Assembly: GCA_051873875.1 (NCBI GenBank)
Contig: JBJEFI010000161.1
Coordinates: 1-26,024 of the forward strand
Source of the DNA: JBJEFI01 sp051873875
GTDB taxonomy: Bacteria > Bacillota > Bacilli > Bacillales > Bacillaceae_G
Direction of reading: 5' to 3'
Length of the DNA: 26,024 bases
The notes under the pieces were generated by a model. It made no database searches, was not told the DNA's origin, and saw nothing but the letters and a program-made list of their open reading frames with translations. A program made the translations under genes and the position numbers. Shown one piece after another: positions 1 through 8,368 of the stretch; the first letter of the stretch is position 1, and each line of letters begins with the position of its first letter.

Positions 1-37
1 ATGGAAAGTTGATAAAATATTTAGATACTATTTTACT

Positions 38-63
38 GTTTTAAGTTATTCCTTTTCTGGTAA
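38..63 (+). promoter_or_regulatory. Candidate sigma-B promoter upstream of ctsR
   Basis: GTTTTA at 38-43 is followed after 14 bases by TGGTAA at 58-63. This resembles the general-stress sigma-B pattern (GTTTAA, 12-15 bases, GGGTAT), with one mismatch in the first box and one clear mismatch in the second. In B. subtilis the clpC operon has both a sigma-B and a sigma-A promoter, so the position is plausible. The match is imperfect in AT-rich DNA, so this is a suggestion only. Confidence 0.35.
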
Positions 64-91
64 GGATAGAATTAAAGCAAAGGCATAATAG

Positions 92-120
92 TTGAAGTTA
101 AAATAAAGTTGTAATAAAAT
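92..120 (+). promoter_or_regulatory. Sigma-A promoter of the ctsR operon
   Basis: The -35 TTGAAG (92-97) and the -10 TAAAAT (115-120, five of six matches) are separated by 17 bases. The CtsR operator begins four bases after the -10, so bound repressor would cover the transcription start, which is how CtsR promoters are usually built. Confidence 0.6.
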
Positions 121-123
121 AAA

Positions 124-146
124 AGTCAAATAAAGTCAAAGTCAAA
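124..146 (+). promoter_or_regulatory. CtsR operator (heptad repeats)
   Basis: AGTCAAA at 124-130 and AGTCAAA at 134-140 are direct heptads separated by TAA, an exact fit to the CtsR consensus RGTCAAA-NAN-RGTCAAA. A third AGTCAAA (140-146) overlaps the second by one base. The site lies between the -10 box and the ctsR ribosome binding site (near 162-167), implying negative autoregulation of the operon. Confidence 0.88.
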
Positions 147-173
147 AATTAAAAAGCAGTGAAGGTGGAATGA

Positions 174-635
174 ATGAAAAATATATCGGATGTCATTGAG
201 CAATATTTAAAGCGTATTTTTGATTCTACGGAAGGTAACATTTTAGAAATAAAACGAAATGAAATCGCAGATAAATTTGAATGCGTCCCTTCACAAATAA
301 ATTATGTTATTAATACAAGATTTACTTTAGAAAGAGGATATGTTGTTGAAAGTAAGCGCGGCGGCGGTGGATATATTCGTATTATTAAAATTAAATTACA
401 TGAAGCTGTGGATGTACTAGATACACTACTTGAGATAGTAGATAAACAAATCACACAGGCTAGTGCCGAGGCTTTAATTGAACGCATGTATGAAGAGAAA
501 ATTATTAATCAAAGAGAAGCGAAGCTTATGGTAAGTGTAATGAATCGAAATGTAATTGGATTAAGTACAGAAGAGAGAGATTTGCTACGAGCAAGATTAT
601 TAAAAGCAATGCTAATAAGCTTAAAATATAAATGA
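174..635 (+). CDS. ctsR: Transcriptional repressor CtsR
   Basis: CtsR represses class III heat-shock genes (clpC operon, clpP, clpE) by binding tandem RGTCAAA heptads. The 153-residue length is typical. The N-terminal winged helix-turn-helix is recognisable (about residues 4-70), including NEIADKFECVPSQINYVINTR and the wing RGGGGY at 62-67. In family members the glycine loop acts as the heat sensor and an arginine in the wing is the target of McsB arginine phosphorylation. The C-terminal half (about 80-153) is the dimerisation and Clp-recognition domain, with the conserved EAKLMVSVMNR stretch. The start at 174 has an AAGGTGG ribosome binding site 6-8 bases upstream. It is first in the operon and sits directly behind its own operator. 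Confidence 0.97.
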   Translation: MKNISDVIEQYLKRIFDSTEGNILEIKRNEIADKFECVPSQINYVINTRFTLERGYVVESKRGGGGYIRIIKIKLHEAVDVLDTLLEIVDKQITQASAEALIERMYEEKIINQREAKLMVSVMNRNVIGLSTEERDLLRARLLKAMLISLKYK

Positions 636-653
636 TATTGGGGAGGAGAAATC

Positions 654-1181
654 ATGATTTGTCAAGAATGTAATGAACAAATGGCGTCATTACACTTCAC
701 AAAAATTGTTAATGGTCAAAAAAACGAAGTGCATATATGTGATAAGTGTGCAAAAGAGAGAAGTGATTTGTTTTCAATAAGTGATAGCTTTTCATTAAAT
801 GATTTATTGGCAAGTTTCATGAATCCAAAAGCAATTTCAAATGAACCAAATTCAACATATGAACTAAAATGTAATAGGTGTGGATTATCATATGCAACGT
901 TCATGAGAGAAGGGAAATTAGGATGTAGCAACTGTTATAACTCTTTTGAAATAGACCTAGATCCCCTCTTAAAAAGATTGCATAGTGGCAATGGTGAACA
1001 TATTGGTAAAGTACCACTAAGTATAGATGGAATAGTTTCGAAGCAAAAAGAAATTCAAGATTTACAACAAGAGTTACAAGAGGTAATTGCAAAAGAACAA
1101 TTTGAAAAGGCGGCAGAAATTAGAGATGAGATTAAAAAACTACAAGTCCAATTAGGTAATTGTGGAAAGGGGGAAAATTAA
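654..1181 (+). CDS. mcsA: McsA, activator and adaptor of the McsB arginine kinase
   Basis: McsA is a zinc-binding protein that activates McsB and helps present CtsR and other clients to ClpC. Three Cys-X2-Cys pairs are visible at C3/C6, C29/C32 and C73/C76, plus a fourth at C91/C94, giving two four-cysteine zinc sites. The C-terminus (about 133-168) is a UVR coiled-coil motif with FEKAAEIRDEI, similar to the UVR segment in the middle domain of the neighbouring ClpC. Length is 175 residues; the B. subtilis protein is about 185. A strong ribosome binding site GGGGAGGAG (640-648) lies 5 bases before the ATG. The gene is 18 bp after ctsR and 6 bp before mcsB, in the classic operon order. Confidence 0.95.
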   Translation: MICQECNEQMASLHFTKIVNGQKNEVHICDKCAKERSDLFSISDSFSLNDLLASFMNPKAISNEPNSTYELKCNRCGLSYATFMREGKLGCSNCYNSFEIDLDPLLKRLHSGNGEHIGKVPLSIDGIVSKQKEIQDLQQELQEVIAKEQFEKAAEIRDEIKKLQVQLGNCGKGEN

Positions 1182-1187
1182 TTACTT

Positions 1188-2249
1188 ATGACAATGAGTA
1201 CGATATTTGAACCTGTAATGAGCCAATGGATGCGAACGAAAGGACCTGATAAAGATATTGTTTTATCAAGTAGAATTCGATTAGCAAGAAATTTAGATGA
1301 TAAGCGATTTCCTCATATTGCCTCACAAGAGGAATTAAGAGATGTGCTAACACAACTGAATAAAATTGTTCAAGAATATACGTTTCATGATGAAAAACCA
1401 TTTTATTTATTAAAAATGGAAGATTTAAACGAACTTCAAAGGCATATTTTAGTAGAGAAACATTTAATTAGCCCGAATCTTGAAAGGAATAGCAGTGCAG
1501 GGGCAACTTTTCTTTCAGAAGATCAACGGATTAGTTTGATGATTAATGAAGAGGATCATATTCGAATTCAGTGTATCTATCCGGGATTTCAATTAAAAGA
1601 AGGGTATAAACTAGCAAGTGAAATAGATGATTGGCTTGAAAAATATGTAAATTATGCCTTTAGTGTAGAAAAAGGCTATCTAACAAGTTGCCCTACAAAT
1701 GTAGGAACAGGGTTGCGAGCCTCTGTAATGTTACATTTACCAGCGTTGCAATTGACGAAGAAGATGAATAAAATAATTCCAACTGTTAATCGATTTGGTT
1801 TAGTAGTTAGAGGAATTTATGGTGAAGGAACCCATTCAATCGGAAATATTTTTCAAATCTCTAATCAAGTGACATTAGGAAAGACTGAGGAAGATATTAT
1901 TAATAATTTAATTACAATTGTTGAACAGTTAATTGACCAGGAGCGAGCAACGCGAAAATATTTGTTGCAATCATCTGGAATTGTATTAGAGGATAAGGTA
2001 TTTCGCTCATTAGGTGTATTGGAAAATAGTCGTTTAATTGAGTCAATTGAAAGTGCACAATGTCTATCAGATGTACAGCTTGGAATTGATTTAGGCTTTA
2101 TTACTCATTTAGACCGAGAAATATTAAGTGAATTAATCATGATTACCCAACCAGCTTTGTTGCAGCAATATGCTGGAAAGCTTCTAAATCCGAAAGATCG
2201 GGATATACGTCGAGCAACATTGATTCGAGAAAAATTAAAAGCAAATTAG
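1188..2249 (+). CDS. mcsB: Protein-arginine kinase McsB
   Basis: McsB phosphorylates arginines on CtsR and on damaged proteins, marking them for ClpCP. It is a member of the phosphagen kinase family. Visible signatures are the nucleotide-binding SSRIRLARN (27-35), NEEDHIRIQ (120-128), the active-site-loop cysteine C168 in TSCPTNVGTG, GLRASV, and the C-terminal RDIRRA phosphoarginine-binding region. The 353 residues match the family. The start is not certain: ATG at 1188 and ATG at 1194 are both possible. The nearest Shine-Dalgarno-like run, AAAGGGGGA (1166-1174), is unusually far (13 bases) from 1188, so translation may be coupled to mcsA, which ends 6 bp upstream. Confidence 0.96.
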   Translation: MTMSTIFEPVMSQWMRTKGPDKDIVLSSRIRLARNLDDKRFPHIASQEELRDVLTQLNKIVQEYTFHDEKPFYLLKMEDLNELQRHILVEKHLISPNLERNSSAGATFLSEDQRISLMINEEDHIRIQCIYPGFQLKEGYKLASEIDDWLEKYVNYAFSVEKGYLTSCPTNVGTGLRASVMLHLPALQLTKKMNKIIPTVNRFGLVVRGIYGEGTHSIGNIFQISNQVTLGKTEEDIINNLITIVEQLIDQERATRKYLLQSSGIVLEDKVFRSLGVLENSRLIESIESAQCLSDVQLGIDLGFITHLDREILSELIMITQPALLQQYAGKLLNPKDRDIRRATLIREKLKAN

Positions 2250-2262
2250 GAGGGTGAGAAGA

Positions 2263-4695
2263 ATGATGTTTGGTCGTTTTACAGAAAGAGCACAAAAAGT
2301 ATTAGCATTAGCGCAGGAAGAAGCAGTTCGTATTGGCCATAACAATATTGGGACAGAACATATTTTATTAGGGTTAATTCGCGAAGGCGAAGGAATTGCT
2401 GCGAAAGCTTTAATGGCTTTAGGATTAGGACCAGAAAAAATTCAAAAAGAAGTAGAGTCGTTAATTGGAAAAGGAAAAGAAGTAACCCAAACATTGCATT
2501 ATACACCAAGAGCCAAGAAGGTAATTGAGCTTTCTATGGATGAAGCGCGTAAACTAGGGCATTCTTATGTTGGAACGGAGCATATTTTATTAGGATTAAT
2601 TCGTGAAGGTGAAGGCGTAGCTGCACGTGTGCTAAATAATTTAGGTGTAAGCTTAAATAAAGCAAGACAACAAGTATTACAATTATTAGGATCAAGTGAA
2701 ACCGCATCTGGTCATCAAAATGGTGTAACAGCAACAGCAAATACACCAACGTTAGATAGTTTAGCGAGAGATTTAACTGCAATTGCTCGTGAAGGGCGTT
2801 TAGATCCAGTTATTGGTCGTAGTAAAGAAATTCAACGAGTTATTGAAGTGTTAAGTCGTCGTACGAAAAATAATCCGGTTTTAATTGGTGAACCAGGAGT
2901 AGGAAAAACAGCAATTGCTGAAGGATTAGCCCAACAAATTATTCACAATGAAGTACCAGAAACACTACGTGATAAACGTGTAATGACGTTAGATATGGGA
3001 ACTGTTGTTGCTGGTACAAAATATCGTGGTGAGTTTGAAGATCGTTTAAAAAAAGTGATGGATGAAATTCGTCAAGCAAATAATATTATCCTATTTATTG
3101 ATGAATTGCATACATTAATTGGTGCTGGTGGCGCAGAGGGAGCGATTGATGCTTCTAATATTTTAAAACCATCCCTTGCTCGTGGGGAATTACAATGTAT
3201 TGGTGCAACAACATTAGATGAATATCGTAAATATATTGAAAAAGATGCAGCATTAGAACGTCGTTTCCAACCAATTCAAGTAGATGAACCATCAATTGAA
3301 GAAACAATTCAAATTTTAAAAGGATTAAGGGATCGGTATGAAGCGCATCACCGCGTTAAAATTACAGATGAAGCAATTCACGAATCAGTAAAATTATCAG
3401 ATCGCTATATTACTGATCGTTTTTTACCTGATAAAGCAATTGACTTAATTGATGAGGCTGCCTCAAAAGTAAGATTACGTTCTTATACAGCACCACCAAA
3501 TCTAAAAGAGTTAGAGTATCGTTTAGAGGAAGTACGTAAAGAAAAAGATGCAGCAGTACAAAGTCAAGAATTTGAAAAAGCGGCATCTTTACGAGATATG
3601 GAGCAACGATTACGTGAAGAATTAGAAGAAACAAAACGTGTTTGGAAAGAAAAGCAAGGGAAAGAAAATACAGAAGTAACAGTTGAAGACATTGCTAATG
3701 TTGTTTCTACATGGACACGTATTCCGGTATCGAAGTTAGCACAAACAGAAACAGAGAAATTGCTAAACTTAGAAAATATTTTGCATGATCGTGTTATTGG
3801 TCAAGATGAAGCGGTTGTAGCAGTGGCAAAAGCTGTTCGACGTGCAAGAGCAGGTTTAAAAGATCCAAAACGTCCAATTGGTTCCTTTATTTTCTTAGGA
3901 CCAACAGGGGTAGGGAAAACAGAGCTTGCGAAGGCGTTGGCGGAATCCATGTTTGGTGATGAAGATGCAATGATTCGCGTTGACATGTCTGAATATATGG
4001 AGAAACATTCTACTTCTCGTTTAGTTGGTTCTCCTCCAGGTTATGTTGGATATGAGGAAGGTGGACAATTAACAGAAAAAGTACGTCGTAAACCATATTC
4101 TGTTATTTTGTTAGATGAGATTGAAAAAGCACACCCAGATGTATTTAACGTATTACTACAAGTATTAGAGGATGGACGACTAACCGATTCAAAAGGACGT
4201 ACAGTTGATTTCCGTAATACAATTGTTATTATGACATCAAATGTTGGTGCTAGTGCATTGAAGAAAAATAAATATTTAGGATTTAATATCCAAGATGAAA
4301 CAAAACAATATCAAGATATGAAAGCAAAAGTTATGGAAGAATTGAAAAAGGCATTCCGCCCAGAATTCTTAAACCGTATCGATGAAATTATTGTTTTCCA
4401 TGCGCTAGAAAAACAACATTTAAATCGAATTGTAAAATTAATGATTGAACAAGTAACAAAACGATTAAAAGAACATGAAATTTTACTAGAAGTAACAGAG
4501 GATGCAATTAATAAAATTGCAGAAGAAGGATACGATCCGGAATACGGTGCAAGACCACTTCGCCGTTCTATTCAAAAAAATGTAGAAGATCGCTTGTCTG
4601 AAGAGTTACTAAAAGGTGAAATTGAAAAAGGAAAACGAATTTTACTCGATTATAGTGATACATTTGTAATAAGAAGTATGGAACATGTTAAATAA
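2263..4695 (+). CDS. clpC: ATP-dependent Clp protease ATPase subunit ClpC
   Basis: ClpC is a two-domain AAA+ unfoldase that feeds ClpP and works with the adaptors McsB/McsA and MecA. The two N-terminal Clp repeats each contain GTEHILLGLIREGEG. The first Walker A, GEPGVGKT, is near 209-216. The middle domain (about 416-458) has a UVR-like coiled coil with FEKAASLRD. The second Walker A, GPTGVGKT, is at 546-553, and the ClpP-binding loop LGF is at 672-674. I chose ATG 2263 (MMFGRF, 810 residues) because AGGAGGGTG at 2248-2256 sits 6 bases upstream. An in-frame GTG at 2254 lies inside that ribosome binding site and is unlikely. It is the last gene of the heat-shock unit before a terminator. Confidence 0.98.
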   Translation: MMFGRFTERAQKVLALAQEEAVRIGHNNIGTEHILLGLIREGEGIAAKALMALGLGPEKIQKEVESLIGKGKEVTQTLHYTPRAKKVIELSMDEARKLGHSYVGTEHILLGLIREGEGVAARVLNNLGVSLNKARQQVLQLLGSSETASGHQNGVTATANTPTLDSLARDLTAIAREGRLDPVIGRSKEIQRVIEVLSRRTKNNPVLIGEPGVGKTAIAEGLAQQIIHNEVPETLRDKRVMTLDMGTVVAGTKYRGEFEDRLKKVMDEIRQANNIILFIDELHTLIGAGGAEGAIDASNILKPSLARGELQCIGATTLDEYRKYIEKDAALERRFQPIQVDEPSIEETIQILKGLRDRYEAHHRVKITDEAIHESVKLSDRYITDRFLPDKAIDLIDEAASKVRLRSYTAPPNLKELEYRLEEVRKEKDAAVQSQEFEKAASLRDMEQRLREELEETKRVWKEKQGKENTEVTVEDIANVVSTWTRIPVSKLAQTETEKLLNLENILHDRVIGQDEAVVAVAKAVRRARAGLKDPKRPIGSFIFLGPTGVGKTELAKALAESMFGDEDAMIRVDMSEYMEKHSTSRLVGSPPGYVGYEEGGQLTEKVRRKPYSVILLDEIEKAHPDVFNVLLQVLEDGRLTDSKGRTVDFRNTIVIMTSNVGASALKKNKYLGFNIQDETKQYQDMKAKVMEELKKAFRPEFLNRIDEIIVFHALEKQHLNRIVKLMIEQVTKRLKEHEILLEVTEDAINKIAEEGYDPEYGARPLRRSIQKNVEDRLSEELLKGEIEKGKRILLDYSDTFVIRSMEHVK

Positions 4696-4746
4696 ATGTA
4701 ACAAAAGTTGTGTATAATAAAATGAATTACGAAAATTTTCATATCC

Positions 4747-4770
4747 AAAAGGGCTTTAGGGCCCTTTTTA
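4747..4770 (+). terminator. Intrinsic terminator after clpC
   Basis: AAAAGGGC (4747-4754) pairs with GCCCTTTT (4761-4768) around a 6-base loop, with the T-run at 4765-4769. It lies 50 bp after clpC and 43 bp before radA, so it should end or attenuate the ctsR-clpC transcript ahead of radA. Confidence 0.8.
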
Positions 4771-4812
4771 TTATATAATTAACTGTTATAAGATATAGAA
4801 AGGAATGGCTAC

Positions 4813-6189
4813 ATGGCGAAAAAAAAGACAAAATTCGTTTGTCAGGCATGTGGATATGAATCACCAAAATGGATGGGTAAATGCCCAGGTTGTCAAGCTT
4901 GGAATACGATGGCAGAAGAGTTTGAACAAAGAAGCCAATCGAGGCGATTGACATTTGTAACAAGTGATCAATCAGGTGGTTCAAAGCCACAAGCAATTAC
5001 AACAGTAGAAACGTCTCAAGAAGCTAGAATTCAAACACAATATAAAGAGTTTAATCGTGTATTAGGAGGCGGCATCGTTTTAGGTTCACTTGTTTTGATT
5101 GGTGGCGATCCGGGGATTGGGAAGTCTACTATTTTACTTCAAGTATCTGGTGGTATTGCAGCACAAAATAATCGTGTTTTATATATATCAGGTGAAGAAT
5201 CACCAAAGCAAATTAAACTTCGTGCAGAGCGTTTAGGTGTAAATAATGAAAACCTATACGTCTTATCGGAAACAGATTTACAATATATTTCTACATATAT
5301 TGAGGAAATGAATCCAGATTTAGTTGTCATTGATTCCATTCAGACGATTTACTTACCGGAAGTAACATCGGCACCAGGAAGTGTTTCACAAGTTCGTGAA
5401 TGTACATCTGAATTAATGAAGTTAGCGAAAGTAAAAGGAATTCCAGTATTTATTGTTGGACATGTTACAAAAGAAGGATCCATTGCTGGTCCGAGAATGT
5501 TAGAACATATGGTAGATGCTGTTCTTTACTTTGAAGGGGAACGTCATCATACATATCGCATTTTAAGGGCGGTAAAAAACCGCTTTGGTTCGACGAATGA
5601 AATGGGTATTTTTGAAATGAAAGAAGCAGGATTGGAGGAAGTATTAAATCCTTCAGAAATCTTTTTAGAAGAAAGACCTGTTGGCGTAGCTGGTTCTACT
5701 GTTGTGGCATCAATGGAAGGAACAAGGCCTGTTCTTGTTGAAATTCAAGCATTAATATCACCGACAAGTTTTGGAAATCCAAGGCGAATGGCTACAGGAA
5801 TTGATCATAATCGTGTAACATTAATTATGGCTGTATTAGAAAAGCGGATTGGTTTGTTACTACAAAATCAAGATGCTTATTTAAAGGTGGCAGGAGGACT
5901 TAAATTGGATGAACCAGCCATTGATTTAGCAATTGCTGTGTGTATTGCATCTAGTTTTAAAGATTATTCTTCACAACCAACGGATGTAGTTGTAGGAGAA
6001 GTAGGTTTAACAGGCGAAGTACGTCGTGTTTCACGTATTGAGCAACGGGTACAAGAAGCGGCTAAATTAGGATTTAAGCGTGCAATTGTTCCCCAAAAGA
6101 ATATTGGTGGTTGGACACCACCTGATTCCATTGAGATTATAGGTGTGTCTAATGTTCAAGAAGCATTACAAATTGTATTAGGGGGGTAG
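4813..6189 (+). CDS. radA: DNA repair protein RadA (Sms)
   Basis: RadA is a RecA-like, hexameric DnaB-type helicase that helps process recombination intermediates. The N-terminal zinc finger has C10/C13 and C24/C27. Walker A GGDPGIGKST is at 97-106 and Walker B VVIDSIQT at 171-178. The RadA-specific KNRFG motif is at 255-259. The C-terminal part is the Lon-protease-like domain, with GEVGLTGEVRRVSRIEQR; it is structural rather than proteolytic in this family. Length of 458 is the usual one. The start at 4813 has AAAGGA about 8 bases upstream; an upstream ATG at 4806 overlaps that spacing and is out of frame. The gene abuts disA, whose product interacts with RadA in B. subtilis. Confidence 0.97.
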   Translation: MAKKKTKFVCQACGYESPKWMGKCPGCQAWNTMAEEFEQRSQSRRLTFVTSDQSGGSKPQAITTVETSQEARIQTQYKEFNRVLGGGIVLGSLVLIGGDPGIGKSTILLQVSGGIAAQNNRVLYISGEESPKQIKLRAERLGVNNENLYVLSETDLQYISTYIEEMNPDLVVIDSIQTIYLPEVTSAPGSVSQVRECTSELMKLAKVKGIPVFIVGHVTKEGSIAGPRMLEHMVDAVLYFEGERHHTYRILRAVKNRFGSTNEMGIFEMKEAGLEEVLNPSEIFLEERPVGVAGSTVVASMEGTRPVLVEIQALISPTSFGNPRRMATGIDHNRVTLIMAVLEKRIGLLLQNQDAYLKVAGGLKLDEPAIDLAIAVCIASSFKDYSSQPTDVVVGEVGLTGEVRRVSRIEQRVQEAAKLGFKRAIVPQKNIGGWTPPDSIEIIGVSNVQEALQIVLGG

Positions 6190-6192
6190 AGA

Positions 6193-7257
6193 ATGGAACA
6201 AAAATCAAAAACGATTACACAGATTTTACAACTTGTTGCCCCAGGTACACCATTGAGAGAAGGCATTGATAATGTCTTGCGAGCTCAAACAGGTGGATTA
6301 ATCGTATTAGGATATAATGAACGTGTAAAAGAAATGGTTGATGGGGGCTTTCATATTAATTGTGCCTTTTCTCCAGCTAGTTTGTATGAATTAGCAAAAA
6401 TGGATGGTGCAATTATCTTAAATGAAACTGGTAATAAAATCATTTTAGCTAACGCTCAGCTTGTTCCAAATCAATCGATTGATTCTATTGAAACAGGTAT
6501 GCGCCATCGTACAGCGGAGCGAGTAGGAAAACAAACAGGCAATCTAGTAATCGCCATTTCTCAAAGAAGAAATGTTATTACGCTTTATCAAGGTAGTTTA
6601 CGCTATACCTTAAAAGAAATTGGTGTTATTTTAACCAAGGCAAACCAAGCTATTCAAACACTTGAAAAATATAAGCTTGTTTGGAGTCAAGGTATTACCA
6701 ATTTAGGTTTGTTAGAATTTGAGGAATTAGTTACATTGTCAGAAGTGATTCATGTACTGCGTAGCGTTGAAATGGTGTTGAAAATTAAGCAAGAAATTTA
6801 TAGTTATGTAAATGAATTAGGAACAGAGGGTCGATTAATTCGTCTCCAGTTAACGGAGTTATTAGTAGACTTAGAAGAAGAAGTTATTTTGTTGATTAAA
6901 GATTATCACCAAGATAAAACCCAAGATCCATATACGATTTTAAAGAAATTACAGGAAGCATCGAATGTGGAACTTTTAGAAGATGCTACGTTAGTGAAGT
7001 TATTAGGATACAGCCCAAATGTGAATTTAGAAGAAATTATTATCCCAAGAGGATATCGTATTTTAAATAAAATCTCTAAACTTCCACCGCTTGTTATCGA
7101 GAATTTAGTGCAGGCCTTTAAGAATTTAAAAGGGATTACACGTGCTACATTAATTGATTTAGACGAGGTAGAAGGAATTGGTGAAGTACGGGCGAAGAAA
7201 ATAAAAGATGGATTAAGGAGAATTCAAGAACAGCTATATATTAGCCGTCATCATTAA
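6193..7257 (+). CDS. disA: DNA integrity scanning protein DisA, diadenylate cyclase
   Basis: DisA makes c-di-AMP from two ATP and reports DNA damage or branched DNA. The N-terminal DAC domain shows both catalytic motifs, DGA at 71-73 and RHRTAER at 104-110. A helical spine occupies the middle, and the C-terminus carries a helix-hairpin-helix DNA-binding region with DLDEVEGIGEVRAKKI. Length is 354 residues, close to the family's roughly 357-360. The ribosome binding site AGGGGGG overlaps the end of radA, whose stop is 3 bases before this ATG, indicating tight translational coupling between the two genes. Confidence 0.97.
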   Translation: MEQKSKTITQILQLVAPGTPLREGIDNVLRAQTGGLIVLGYNERVKEMVDGGFHINCAFSPASLYELAKMDGAIILNETGNKIILANAQLVPNQSIDSIETGMRHRTAERVGKQTGNLVIAISQRRNVITLYQGSLRYTLKEIGVILTKANQAIQTLEKYKLVWSQGITNLGLLEFEELVTLSEVIHVLRSVEMVLKIKQEIYSYVNELGTEGRLIRLQLTELLVDLEEEVILLIKDYHQDKTQDPYTILKKLQEASNVELLEDATLVKLLGYSPNVNLEEIIIPRGYRILNKISKLPPLVIENLVQAFKNLKGITRATLIDLDEVEGIGEVRAKKIKDGLRRIQEQLYISRHH

Positions 7258-7270
7258 GGGGGGAGAAGGA

Positions 7271-8353
7271 ATGATACTAAGACGAATCATTCAATTGTTA
7301 TTTTTGTTAATTGGCGGAATGTTAGGGATTGTATTTATTCCAAAGATACTTACAATTTTCCATATTGATTCAATGCCGTTAATTGAGCAAGCGTATGTCA
7401 AAGCTTTGTTAGGTGCAATTATAATTTTTATTTTTACTTTTTGGCTTGTTGACTACGTTGTTGCTTTTGTAAAAAAAATAGAAGAGGCATTGTTGAAAAT
7501 TCCAATTATCGATCTATTATTTGGAAGCCTAGGTTTAATTATTGGGTTATTACTTGCCTATTTAATTTGGATTCCATTTGGTGCAATCGATTTAAATGTT
7601 ATTACTATCTTTATTCCAATTTCATTAACGACGTTATTTGGTTATTTAGGATTTAAAGTCGGTTTTACAAAACGAGATGAATTAATTAGCGTATTTAACC
7701 GTAATAAGAAAAAGAATGAAGAAGCACCAGAAGTAAAAGACAATATGTCCAAATTAAAAATTCTTGATACAAGTGTTATTATCGATGGACGAATTGCGGA
7801 TATTATTCAAACAGGTTTTATTGAAGGGAAATTAATTATTCCGCAATTTGTGTTAGCAGAATTACAATATATCGCTGACTCTTCTGATACACTTAAGCGT
7901 AATCGCGGACGACGTGGCTTAGATGTATTAAAGAAAATTCAAAAAGAACTTCCAATTGAAGTTGAAATTTTTGAAGGTGATTTTGAAGATATTCAAGAGG
8001 TAGATAGTAAGTTAGTAAAACTAGCAAAAGTACGTGAAGCAACGATTATTACAAATGATTTCAACTTAAATAAAGTATGCGAAGTACAAAATGTAGAAGT
8101 TTTAAACATTAATGATCTCTCCAATGCCATTAAACCAGTTGTATTACCTGGTGAGGAAATGGGTGTATTCGTTGTGAAGGATGGAAAAGAGCAAAAACAA
8201 GGTGTTGCATACTTAGATGATGGCACAATGATTGTTGTTGAAGATGGAAAAGAGTGTATTGGAAAAGAAGTGATGGTTGTCGTAACTAGTGTGCTACAAA
8301 CATCGGCTGGACGTATGATTTTTGCTAAGTTAAAAACAGATAAAGCAGGATAA
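7271..8353 (+). CDS. yacL: Membrane-anchored PIN-TRAM domain protein YacL
   Basis: This protein has four predicted membrane segments (about 4-26, 42-67, 83-103 and 107-131), then a cytoplasmic PIN-like nuclease domain starting near 163 (LDTSVIIDGR), with acidic residues at D166, E197 and D263. A C-terminal TRAM nucleic-acid-binding domain covers about 285-355. The domain order matches the YacL/PilT-N family, 360 residues. The biochemical role is not settled; RNase activity is inferred from the PIN domain. The ribosome binding site GGGGGGAGAAGG lies between disA and this ATG (13-bp gap). It is conserved beside disA and ispD in bacilli, probably for cotranscription rather than shared function. 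Confidence 0.9.
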   Translation: MILRRIIQLLFLLIGGMLGIVFIPKILTIFHIDSMPLIEQAYVKALLGAIIIFIFTFWLVDYVVAFVKKIEEALLKIPIIDLLFGSLGLIIGLLLAYLIWIPFGAIDLNVITIFIPISLTTLFGYLGFKVGFTKRDELISVFNRNKKKNEEAPEVKDNMSKLKILDTSVIIDGRIADIIQTGFIEGKLIIPQFVLAELQYIADSSDTLKRNRGRRGLDVLKKIQKELPIEVEIFEGDFEDIQEVDSKLVKLAKVREATIITNDFNLNKVCEVQNVEVLNINDLSNAIKPVVLPGEEMGVFVVKDGKEQKQGVAYLDDGTMIVVEDGKECIGKEVMVVVTSVLQTSAGRMIFAKLKTDKAG

Positions 8354-8368
8354 GGAGCAATAAAAACG

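Noticed and set aside
4713..4718. TATAAT after clpC as a radA promoter
   Set aside because: There is no acceptable -35 at 16-18 bases, and the terminator at 4747 would stop the transcript before radA.
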